Assembly: GCA_022266195.1 (NCBI GenBank)
Contig: WHVY01000001.1
Coordinates: 6,882,001 to 6,946,000, forward strand
Source: Tetranychus cinnabarinus
Taxonomy: Eukaryota > Arthropoda > Arachnida > Trombidiformes > Tetranychidae
DNA: 64,000 nt
Direction of reading: 5' to 3'
This document shows positions 1 to 8,859 of this stretch, one piece after another. Numbering within the stretch: the first letter of the stretch is position 1; every line of letters starts with the position of its first letter. The notes under the pieces are model-generated. The model saw nothing but the letters and a program-made list of their open reading frames with translations. It was not told the DNA's origin and did no database searches. The translations under genes were made by a program, and so were the position numbers.

Positions 1-1096
1 CAGGGAACAGTTAAAATCTTGAATTTGAATAAATAATCAAGTTCTAAATATAAGTCACTTTCTTCTTCTCCAATTACTTTTGAACCAGAAAAACCCAAAA
101 TTATCAGCCAAAGCTGAGGCAGCTTTCAAGCACCAACATCTTTCTCTGTCTACAAAAACTCATCATTCTCATCTTTACTCTTCCTCTTAACACTACTTTG
201 CATCTTGTTTCAGAAAATAAAAGTTCTTCTTCTCATCTTCACCGGCATTTCACATTTTTCAACTTCTCGTTTTGCTTCAGATCGCATTGTCTTTGTCAAG
301 TATCGTCATTTTGCCTCTTCCAACCCATCATCATTCATATCTTGTTATTTACCAGCAAAAAGACAAGAGGAATGTTTGGTTGCATGAAAAATTTCTTGAA
401 TAACCATGAGACCTAATCGTTCATATTTTTCGATGAGACAAACACTTTTATGATGAATTATTAGCGAGACATGAGCTTTTTGGTGTTTCCTTTGCTGCCT
501 GTTATTTGTTTTTTTGTTTAATTGTTACTTTTACAAGACATTATCAGTAGATGTCAACTAATTATATTAATAGATTAGCCAATTAAGCTAGAAATGGTGC
601 AGCAAATAATAAAAATTAAATTAAAACAGTTTCTCTCAGACTCATTATTTGAAGTAACTATTTTTTTCCGCAGTTTGTCTTTAGTCAAAATCATAGTTGG
701 TAAAGTTCATTGAATGGGCTTGATAATAATCAAAAGGAATTATTAGCAACATTATTACCATTTATTAATACAAATAAAAAATCAATAGTTGCTTGAAAGT
801 TCAAATTGATCATGATTAAAGTGCAAAAGTCACTTTGATAAGCAGTTTTCTTTGCCATTTGTAGACATAATCAACCAACAACTAATCATTATTAAAAACG
901 GTTAAACACAAAAAAGGTCATTCATTGTGTTGTTTTTGTTTCATGTTCAAATTTGAATATTTTTAGCTTTAGCTCCATTTGAGGTAAAGCACAATTTGTA
1001 TTTAACAAGCTTTTAGTTTTAGCTTCGAAGAAGGGTTAAACCTTTAAAATCCGTTTTACTTTTACTAATCATACTCACACCGACCAAAGCAAAATC
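1..1096. other. Intergenic DNA left of the fax inverted duplication
   Basis: AT-rich sequence with no ORF that looks coding. The short open frames around 198-416 overlap one another in two frames and have no homology I can recognise. I see no RNA gene, and the sequence has no counterpart on the far side of the duplication. Confidence 0.5.
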
Positions 1097-1739
1097 TTTA
1101 AACCTGACAACTGGTTAAAGGTTATTCTAGCTGGTTTAATGTTAATTTGTCTAGTTTTATTTAACCAATCAATAAGCTATTGCATTCAAACGGTTCATTT
1201 ATATTCAAATGTTTGATTAAAACTTGATTTCTGTATGAAAAACAAACTCTAAACATACAGACATACACACAGTATATTGGAAATGCAATCAACAAGTTAT
1301 TTGTTGTGTAATGGAGAAAGATGATGTTATTACTTTGACCTTAAAATGTAGTCAAGAAAAAAATTTAAACTGTAAAATGTTCAATCACAAGTCAAAATTT
1401 AATATTTAAAGCTTTTAAAAATAAATATAAAAAAAGAAAAAATGGAAGGGCAGATATTCATGGTCCTAATTTGGGTTTCAATGGGCAAATAATACATGAG
1501 ACAAATGATTTTTTTCTTTTGTGAAATTTAAAGTTTTTGTGAGAAATTGAATGCAGATCTCATCTGATAGATCTTTGTTAGTAAGGATTTGATGTTTACA
1601 GGAATATCAAGCATTGAAAAAAATGCACATTAAATGTTTTTGTTCGTAAACTTGATGAAATATCCGCAGATACGATAATACAAATAGAGATGGTTAATTT
1701 TTCTTTTAAATTTTCTTCTTTCAATTAGCTGAGCATCGT
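1097..1739 (-). other. 3' flank and probable 3' UTR of fax copy A
   Basis: Non-coding sequence nearly identical to 6120-6763 on the opposite strand. An AATAAA hexamer on the minus strand near 1155-1165 (TTTATT on the plus strand) mirrors that at 6700-6705 and is the candidate polyadenylation signal for both genes. Confidence 0.55.
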
Positions 1740-3301
1740 TTAGCCAACATTAGCATCGTTGGGTTTTGTTTCGCCGTCTTTCTGTTCCACTGTCTTTTCA
1801 GTTGTTGTTTCAGCACCGGGTTTGTCAGCACTAGATGCTTCAGTAGTCTGTTCAGTTTTCTCAGATTTTTCAGCATCAGTTTTATCAGATTCAGTTTTTT
1901 GTTCAGCTTTCTCTTTCTCTGCCTTTTCTTTTTCGGCTTTCTCTTTTTCAGCCTTTTCTGCTTCAGCTTTCTCCTTCTCAGCTTTCTCCTTTTCAGCCTT
2001 TTCCTTTTCGGCCTTTGCCTTCTCAGCCTTTTCCTTTTCTGCCTTTTCCTTTGCTTCGCGCTTTTTACGTTCCTTCTCTTCTTTTTCCTCCTTCTTTTTA
2101 CGTTCCTTTTCTTCTTTCTCCTTACGCTTCTTCTCTTCCTACATAACGAAAACAATAACAATGATACATTTAACAAGATGATATAATAAAAATTAAGTTA
2201 ATTTAAATTAACTCAACATACCTTTTCTTTCTTCAATTCTTCTTTCTTTTTCTTTTCTTCTTCAGTATCTTCGTCAGTTTTTTTAGTGTCATCAGTTTCA
2301 CCTTCCTTTTTTGGTGCAACTTCAGTTTCGACAGGTTGACAGATTGTGTCCCAATCCTTCCAGTAGCGTTCCTTCATTCTTTCAACAAATTTGAATAAAT
2401 TTGGAGTATCATTTTTGATAAATTCATCATAATTTTCAAATGGAACAAAGATGAATTGAGCTAAAATTGAGAATGCTTCAGCATCAAGCAATCGTGGTTT
2501 GTCCCCGAAGAAGAACTCTTTTTCACCTAATGCATTGCTTAGCATTTCCAAATCTTTACGCCCAGTAGCATAAACTTGATCTGCATCATGTCGTCCAATG
2601 CCATGCCCAATAAGATCTTTGATATTACTTTTGAATCCTATTTTGAACATAAAATTGAGAACAGATTGAGGAAGCTTTGAATTAATTGTTTTCTTTATAT
2701 CTGTTCCAGAAACTTTCAAGAATTCTTGTGGATGCTTGAATCGCCAATGTTTAATTATCCAAGCTGTATGATTCTCAAGCATTGATTCTAAAGCATGAGC
2801 TATGACTTTCTGATCTGCTGTCAAATCAGAGTTCAAATCAACTTTAAATTCTTTTGATAATTCCTCAACAATAACATCAGTTTCGGCAATTTCACGTCCA
2901 TTCAATTCTACAAATGGCATATCACCCTTGCTAGATTTGTATCTCATTTTATGATCAACATTCTCATAGGGTATATTAGCCATCCTCAAAAAGGTTTCCA
3001 ATTTAAGACAATGAGAAGATGATGATGGAAGTGATGCACATCTTTCAAATTGATACAAATAGACTTTTCCTTCCTCATAATCAACCTTATGGACTGTAGG
3101 TTTTTTAACCGGACTAGCAGCAGTATCCTTATTGCTTTCCTCTACTTTCTTTGAATCATCTTCAGTGGTAGAATTAGCATTAGCATTAGTGGTGGTAGTA
3201 GTAGTTGTTTCCTCAGTTTTAGCATTAACTTTATCCTCTGTTGGTTCATTGGTTGCTTCAGTATTGGGTGCGACAGCAGGAGTTTCAGTTACACTCGTCA
3301 T
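1740..3301 (-). CDS. fax: Failed axon connections (fax)-like protein, copy A
   Basis: Coding exons are 3301-2222 and 2138-1740 on the minus strand, giving 492 residues. The intron (2221-2139, 83 bp) is phase 0 with GTATGT and TAG ends. The start ATG at 3301 is chosen because it is shared with copy B; the open frame upstream has only a TTG. Order: a Thr/Glu/Asn-rich tail (residues 1-70), a thioredoxin/GST-N-like domain (about 75-150, VYLYQFERC, PFVELNGREIAETD), an all-alpha GST-C/metaxin-like domain (about 155-300), an acidic linker, then a Lys/Glu/Ala coiled-coil (from about residue 350) and an acidic Thr-rich tail. In flies the fax family is implicated in axon development; no enzymatic role is evident here. 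Unlike copy B, the Ser-Asn junction in FKS-NIKD is uninterrupted by an intron. It is divergently paired with copy B across about 0.8 kb. Confidence 0.92.
2139..2221 (-). other. Intron of fax copy A (83 bp)
   Basis: GTATGT donor and TATGTAG acceptor on the minus strand, phase 0. It corresponds in position to the 227-bp second intron of copy B. Only the two ends are alike (about the first 7 and last 25 bases); the middle of the copy B intron is absent here. Confidence 0.85.
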
Positions 3302-4095
3302 ATTGATGAAAAAAAAAACTGATTTAAGAAAAAAAAAGTTGTTCAAAATTCACAAAAGTCACAAACTTAAAAAAATGACTAACAGGGAGAAATATTGTCA
3401 AGTCAAACAGAATACTGATTAATAAAATGAAATGATGAGGACGACGATGATTATTTTGATGATGTTGATGGAGGTGAAAAAATTTAAAATTGAAGAGGGT
3501 GGTGGTAATCAGGGGACAAGACAAGTATGAGAAAGCATTAATGGCGGCAACTAAGGAGTGTCTCTAGCTTTTTATCAGCATAAGCAATACAACGTGTGCT
3601 CGATCTGCCTCCATCTATCTATATCATTGAAAACTAACCTTCATTCCCTTCTTTCCCCTTTCATTCAACTTGAAAAAGGGCAAACAAAGAGTATCTTCAG
3701 TCGCCATCTATCCGGTTCTTTCTAGAACTTGTGGATTTCCCTTTTTCCTTCCCTTTCCAGTAACCAATCAATGAGAAGGGAATAAAGGTTAGTTTTATGT
3801 AACATGGATAGATGGAGACAGAGCAAGTTCACGTTGTTAAACTTATGCTGATAAAAGCTAGAGACACTCCTTAGATGCCGCCATTCTTGTTTCGCTCACT
3901 TCTGTTTATTCCTTTAATCCATCATCATCTACAAGTTTTTAAATTTCATCTTTCGTAAACATCAGAATCATCAGAATCATTAACAGTAATCTGTTTCTTG
4001 TTTTTTTGTTAAACGTTAGTCATTTTTTTAAGTTTGTGACTTTTGTGAATTTTGAACAACTTTTTTTTTCTTAAATCAGTTTTTTTTCCATCAAT
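3302..4095. promoter_or_regulatory. Shared bidirectional promoter region of the two fax genes
   Basis: This 794-bp region lies between the two divergent start codons and is itself an imperfect palindrome centred near 3720. The 5' leaders next to each ATG match to about 3380 and 4014. The inner blocks 3536-3660 and 3784-3893 also pair, including AAGGAGTGTCTCTAGCT and GGCGGCA, with more mismatches. At the axis lies TTCTAGAA (3720-3727), the canonical tail-to-tail half of a heat-shock element. GCCGCCAT and GGCGGC motifs sit symmetrically near 3543 and 3884. No TATA box or start site could be assigned with confidence. Promoter function is inferred from position and symmetry only. Confidence 0.5.
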
Positions 4096-6119
4096 ATGAC
4101 GAGTGTAACTGAAACTCCTGCTGTCGCACCCAATACTGAAGCAACCAATGAACCAACAGAGGATAAAGTTAATGCTAAAACTGAGGAAACAACTACTACT
4201 ACCACCACTAATGCTAATGCTAATTCTACCACTGAAGATGATTCAAAGAAAGTAGAGGAAAGCAATAAGGATACTGCTGCTAGTCCGGTTAAAAAACCTA
4301 CAGTCCATAAGGTTGATTATGAGGAAGGAAAAGTCTATTTGTATCAATTTGAAAGATGTGCATCACTTCCATCATCATCTTCTCATTGTCTTAAATTGGA
4401 AACCTTTTTGAGGATGGCTAATATACCCTATGAGAATGTTGATCATAAAATGAGATACAAATCTAGCAAGGGTGATATGCCATTTGTAGAATTGAATGGA
4501 CGTGAAATTGCCGAAACTGATGTTATTGTTGAGGAATTATCAAAAGAATTTAAAGTTGATTTGAACTCTGATTTGACAGCAGATCAGAAAGTCATAGCTC
4601 ATGCTTTAGAATCAATGCTTGAGAATCATACAGCTTGGATAATTAAACATTGGCGATTCAAGCATCCACAAGAATTCTTGAAAGTTTCTGGAACAGATAT
4701 AAAGAAAACAATTAATTCAAAGCTTCCTCAATCTGTTCTCAACTTTATGTTCAAAATAGGATTCAAAAGTGTAAGTGTACTAAAATTATGAATCTTTACT
4801 TTTTTATTTAATATTCAAATTTAAACATTAAGTCCATGCAGTGATATATGTTGGTCTGTCTGACTGTCTTTCACACATTCAGTCTTTCCCTCTTTTTTCT
4901 CTTTCGCTCTTTCCCTCTGGTTTCTCTTACTCCCATTCTCTGCTTCTCTTACTTTATGGTTACATTTCTCTTTTATTTTTCTTCCCTCCTCTTCTGGTCT
5001 CCTTCTGTTTCTCTATCTTTTTCAATCATACTATCTTTTCATCTCTCACACCGTAACTCTTTATTTTTCTTATTCTCTTTCTTTTTAACTTTCTTTTTTT
5101 ACGCTATTTAATCAACAGAATATCAAAGACCTTATTGGGCATGGCATTGGACGACATGATGCAGATCAAGTTTATGCTACTGGGCGTAAAGATTTGGAAA
5201 TGCTAAGCAATGCATTAGGTGAAAAAGAATTCTTCTTTGGGGACAAACCACGATTGCTTGATGCTGAAGCATTCTCAATTTTAGCTCAATTCATCTTTGT
5301 TCCATTCGAAAATTATGATGAATTTATCAAAAACGATACTCCAAATTTATTCAAATTTGTTGAAAGAATGAAGGAACGCTACTGGAAGGATTGGGACACA
5401 ATCTGTCAACCTGTCGAAACTGAAGTTACACCAAAAAAGGAAGGTGAAACTGATGACACTAAAAAATCTGATGAAGCTACTGAAGAAGAAAAGAAAAAGA
5501 AAGAAGAATTGAAGAAAGAAAAGGTATGTTAAGTTTATTTAGTTTTATTTGATATCTATTCTATCTAAACGACATAAAATGTTAATTGTATCCCGATTAA
5601 GTCGTGAGTGTCTCCATTATGTTGGAACTATTACTTACACTATTACCGTTACAATCCAGACGTAACTATCACCTATCGCTGGTGTTATACTAATATAATT
5701 CGTAATTTAATGTTGATTTCTTGATTATTGCTATTGTTTTCGTTATGTAGGAAGAGAAGAAGCGTAAGGAGAAAGAAGAAAAGGAACGTAAAAAGAAGGA
5801 GGAAAAAGAAGAGAAGGAACGTAAGAAGCGCGAAGCTAAAGAAAAAGCAGAAAAAGAAAAGGCTGAAAAGGAAAAGGCCGAAAAGGAGAAGGCTGAGAAG
5901 GAAAAGGCCGAAAAAGAGAAAGCCGAAAAAGAAAAGGCAGAGAAAGAGAAAGCTGAACAAAAAACTGAATCTGATAAAACTGATGCTGAAAAATCTGAGA
6001 AAACTGAACAGACTACTGAAGCATCTAGTGCTGACAAACCCGGTGCTGAAACAACAACTGAAAAGACAGTGGAACAGAAAGACGGCGAAACAAAACCCAA
6101 CGATGCTAATGTTGGCTAA
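4096..6119 (+). CDS. fax: Failed axon connections (fax)-like protein, copy B
   Basis: Coding exons are 4096-4770, 5119-5523 and 5751-6119, all phase 0, giving 482 residues. The first 225 residues are identical to copy A. The middle exon differs by a few substitutions (EVTPKK for EVAPKK, KKSDEATEE for KKTDEDTEE). The last exon lacks ten residues of the KAEKE-type coiled-coil repeat. Domain order is as in copy A: Thr/Glu-rich N-tail, thioredoxin/GST-N-like fold, GST-C/metaxin-like fold, charged coiled-coil, acidic tail. Intron 1 (4771-5118) is unique to this copy; intron 2 (5524-5750) is much longer than its counterpart. AATAAA at 6700-6705 is a candidate poly(A) signal. As both copies are intact, both could be functional. 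They sit head to head, so shared regulation is plausible but not shown. Confidence 0.93.
4771..5118 (+). other. Copy-B-specific intron 1 of fax (348 bp)
   Basis: It begins GTAAGTGTAC and ends TTTAATCAACAG, and interrupts the coding sequence between AGT (Ser) and AAT (Asn), phase 0. In copy A those codons are adjacent with no scar. The interior (about 4855-5100) is an unusually long C/T-rich tract with many TTTCTCT and CTTCC runs, longer than a normal polypyrimidine tract. Confidence 0.88.
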
Positions 6120-6763
6120 ACGATGCTCAGCTAATTGAAAGAAGAAAATTTAAAAGAAAATTTAACCATCTCTATTTGTATTATCGTATCTGCGGATATT
6201 TCATCAAGTTTACGAACAAAAACATTTAATGTGCATTTTTTTCAATGCTTGATATTCCTGTAAACATCAAATCCTTACTAACAAAGATCTATCAGATGAG
6301 ATCTGCATTCAATTTCTCACAAAAACTTTAAATTTCACAAAAGAAAAAAATCATTTGTCTCATGTATTATTTGCCCATTGAAACCCAAATTAGGACCATG
6401 AATATCTGCCCTTCCATTTTTTCTTTTTTTATATTTATTTTTAAAAGCTTTAAATATTAAATTTTGACTTGTGATTGAACATTTTACAGTTTAATTTTTT
6501 TTCTTGACTACATTTTAAGGTCAAAGTAATAACATCATCTTTCTCTCCATTACACAACAAATAACTTGTTGATTACATTTCCAATATACTGTATGTATGT
6601 CTGTATGTTGAGAGTTTGTTTTTCATACAGAAATCAAGTTTTAATCAAACATTTGAATATAAATGAACAGTTTGAATGCAATAGCTTATTGATTGGTTAA
6701 ATAAAACTAGACAAATCAACATTAAACCAGCTAGAATGACCTTTTACCAGTTGTCAGACATAC
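6120..6763 (+). other. 3' flank and probable 3' UTR of fax copy B
   Basis: Mirror copy of 1097-1739 with only scattered differences. AATAAA occurs at 6700-6705. The two arms diverge after about 6763. A small open frame at 6736-6945 straddles the repeat boundary and does not look coding. Confidence 0.5.
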
Positions 6764-7839
6764 AAGATAAGATGTTTATTGGTCTTAAAGCTGTTTGGTT
6801 AATATTGCTTTTTCTGGTTCAAAAGCAATTGGCGAAAGTTGCTCACACATTTGTATATTTAGAGTCCGAATATTTATGCAACATACAATTCTCTGACAGT
6901 TTCTTTCGCTTTGCTCAACAGGGTGATGAAGATGAGCAAAGCTAAAAGTAAAACTGCGCATTTCTCGGACATTATTTATCCTCTAAATTACATTTGTCGC
7001 TTCCATTGATCCATATATATTTTCATAGGGCGTGTAATCCCTCAACTGTCGCATTTTTCTTTCTCCTCTTCTTTCTCATTTAATCCTCTCAACATCTGAA
7101 AGTATTATCAATCTTGACCAGTGACCTTTCAGATTAAAAAAAATCCTTAAATATTAAGATTAGTTACAGCAATAAGTCTTGAGTTAAACTAATCATCTTT
7201 AAGCAAAAAAAATGTAAAACTATGATCACTCATGTTTAATCTTAAAAGGCTTTTATTGTTTTGACTCATAACCTCTTAACCGTCTCTACAAAAACAACAA
7301 TTTAATGATAACAGTTTCCACCTTAATTTCACCAATTTTACTCCAACTTGTAATCTTAATTGCTAATTTAAATAGCAAGTTAATTAACTGATAATCCATT
7401 TACCCCAAACATTTAAATCTTCAGTTTGTCAAGACAGACACAAACACTCACACACATCTTTTTATTCATCAATTGTAATGTTAATCATGTTGAATCATCA
7501 AAACACTTCAATTATCAGCTGAAAATTTATCAAAAAACAAAGCCATGAAATGAAGTAGACTATTGATTTTCACTTGACAAAAAATATTTCAATGAGATTT
7601 TTGATTAAACTTAAAAAAATATACAATTTTTGGTTACATTAATATCAAGTAAAAGAGGTAAAGGATTGGAAAAGTTAACCTTTTCCTTTGAGTAAAATTT
7701 AAATTGTGCTTGACTACAATTAGTTGAATGGTGAAGCTAAAAGTGATATAATAATGTTTACAGGTAACATTTAAAATGGGTTGAACACGAATCAAGAGCA
7801 AATAAGAGTCACCATGAAGACATGAAGACAATCAGTTGA
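6764..7839. other. Intergenic DNA
   Basis: AT-rich with no recognisable coding, RNA or repeat feature. The region from about 7600 to 7839 probably includes the 3' UTR of the minus-strand gene that ends at 7840. Confidence 0.45.
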
Positions 7840-8415
7840 TTAACAATTTTGCTGGTGATACTCAACAGGCAATGGAACGGTTGAAGGATTAGAATGATGA
7901 TGATGATGATTCAGTGGAAATGACATTTGAACCGGAACCTGATGGAACTGGTGATGTGCAATAACAGGTTGTTGTTCAATAACCATATGACCCGAGTGGG
8001 CCATGGAATTGGCTTGAAATCCGTGATGATTTGGGTGATGTTGAGCTCCATTGACTACCATCTGATCTTGGACAAACTCGGCTTGACCCATTACTTTATT
8101 TTTATAAATACTGTTAACCCAAACGGAATACAAAAAGATATCAAAAAAAGCAAGAAAAGGTAAAAACAAAGAGAATCAAAGTGACAAAAGGGTTGACAAT
8201 CTGATGCTGATTAAACTTGCTACTTACGGAATTGGAAGTGGAATTGGAATCGGAATTGCGTACATTTTTTTCTTCTGTGATTTAAGTATCAAAGCTAAAG
8301 CTGCAAGCTTTTTCAATTTCATCATTTTCCTTCTTGGCATTGTTGAAGATGGAACCAGATTTACAAAAACCAACACAATTAGCGATACCAACAGGATAAC
8401 TGTTTTACTTTGCAT
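7840..8415 (-). CDS. Small secreted histidine-rich protein (unrecognised family)
   Basis: Two coding exons, 8415-8228 and 8110-7840, joined by a GTAAGT...TTAACAG intron (8227-8111) with frame kept (phase 2), give 152 residues. Residues 1-24 look like a signal peptide (MQSKTVILLVSLIVLVFVNL). A basic stretch follows (PRRKMMKLKK, KSQKKK), then an Ile-Pro repeat (IPIPIPLPIP) that ends at the exon junction, then a Gln/His-rich C-terminal half with HHP, HH and a five-His run (NHHHHH). There are no repeated cysteines; one Cys is the last residue. An upstream non-coding exon is likely: GTAAGT at 8555-8550 pairs with CTAG just before the ATG (intron 8555-8417). I do not recognise the family. Metal binding, a cuticle role or a precursor peptide are possible but unproven. 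Confidence 0.62.
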
Positions 8416-8555
8416 TCTAGGTTTCAATTTAACCAGAAAAAGAAAATTTCAAAAAATCGAATTTAAAAGTCACTTTTGCAAACATTTTTTCATTGAACAA
8501 ATCACTCTTCACTTGATGATCGCATATTTGCTAATCACTTTAAAACAATACTTAC

Positions 8556-8660
8556 TTGATTGCCTAAGTTCAACTGATTGTGATGATTATAATGTTAATT
8601 ATGATGTTAATGATGATGTTAATGATGATGTTAATTGTGGTTATTGAGATGTTCAAGATG
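8556..8660 (-). other. Probable 5' UTR exon of the His-rich gene, with ATG/TTAAT tandem repeats
   Basis: On the minus strand it ends with CAATCAA before GTAAGTATTG at 8555. It contains about three copies of a 12-bp unit (plus-strand GATGATGTTAAT, about 8590-8635). The upstream end is not defined. A TATAAA (minus strand, 8851-8846) lies about 0.2 kb upstream and could mark the promoter. Confidence 0.35.
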
Positions 8661-8859
8661 GAATCTAGAAAAAAATGTTATCCAAAAGTTGAAGTTGTTT
8701 ACAAGATTTTCAAAGTACTTGATAAAAACTGAAAGGACTTTTTGTCAAGATGAAATTAATACTCCGATTGTAATGATAAAACTACTGATGTTTCACTGAA
8801 CAATTTAGTCAACAAAATGATCACTTTTCGACTTTTCAATTTCAATTTATACCAAATGA

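Larger units (their letters stand above)
1097..6763. repeat. Large inverted duplication (palindrome) carrying two fax-like genes
   Basis: The left arm, about 1097-3716, read on the minus strand, matches the right arm, about 3724-6763, read on the plus strand. The match covers coding exons and about 640 bp of 3' flank. For example, the sequence around 1130-1200 is the reverse complement of that around 6650-6740, and both arms lose similarity just beyond the shared CCAGTTGTCAG. Between the start codons (3302-4095) similarity continues but is weaker; the block at 3536-3600 pairs with 3830-3895. The arms differ mainly in introns: a 348-bp intron only in the right copy, and a second intron of 83 versus 227 bp. 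The left last exon is 30 bp longer. High noncoding identity suggests a recent duplication or arm-to-arm gene conversion. A mis-assembly cannot be excluded from sequence alone. Confidence 0.9.

Noticed and set aside
1759..2181. Plus-strand Ser/Phe-repeat ORF (FSAFSFSAF...) over the fax copy A last exon
   Set aside because: Antisense shadow of the Lys/Glu/Ala coiled-coil exon. The mirror ORF exists over copy B (5690-6100) for the same reason.
3536..3893. Central paired blocks as a separate small transposon
   Set aside because: They pair symmetrically about the axis of the larger duplication and lack target duplications, so they are better explained as diverged promoter arms.
8204..8647. 147-codon plus-strand ORF
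   Set aside because: Overlaps the better supported minus-strand His-rich gene and starts with an antisense reading of its Ile-Pro repeat.
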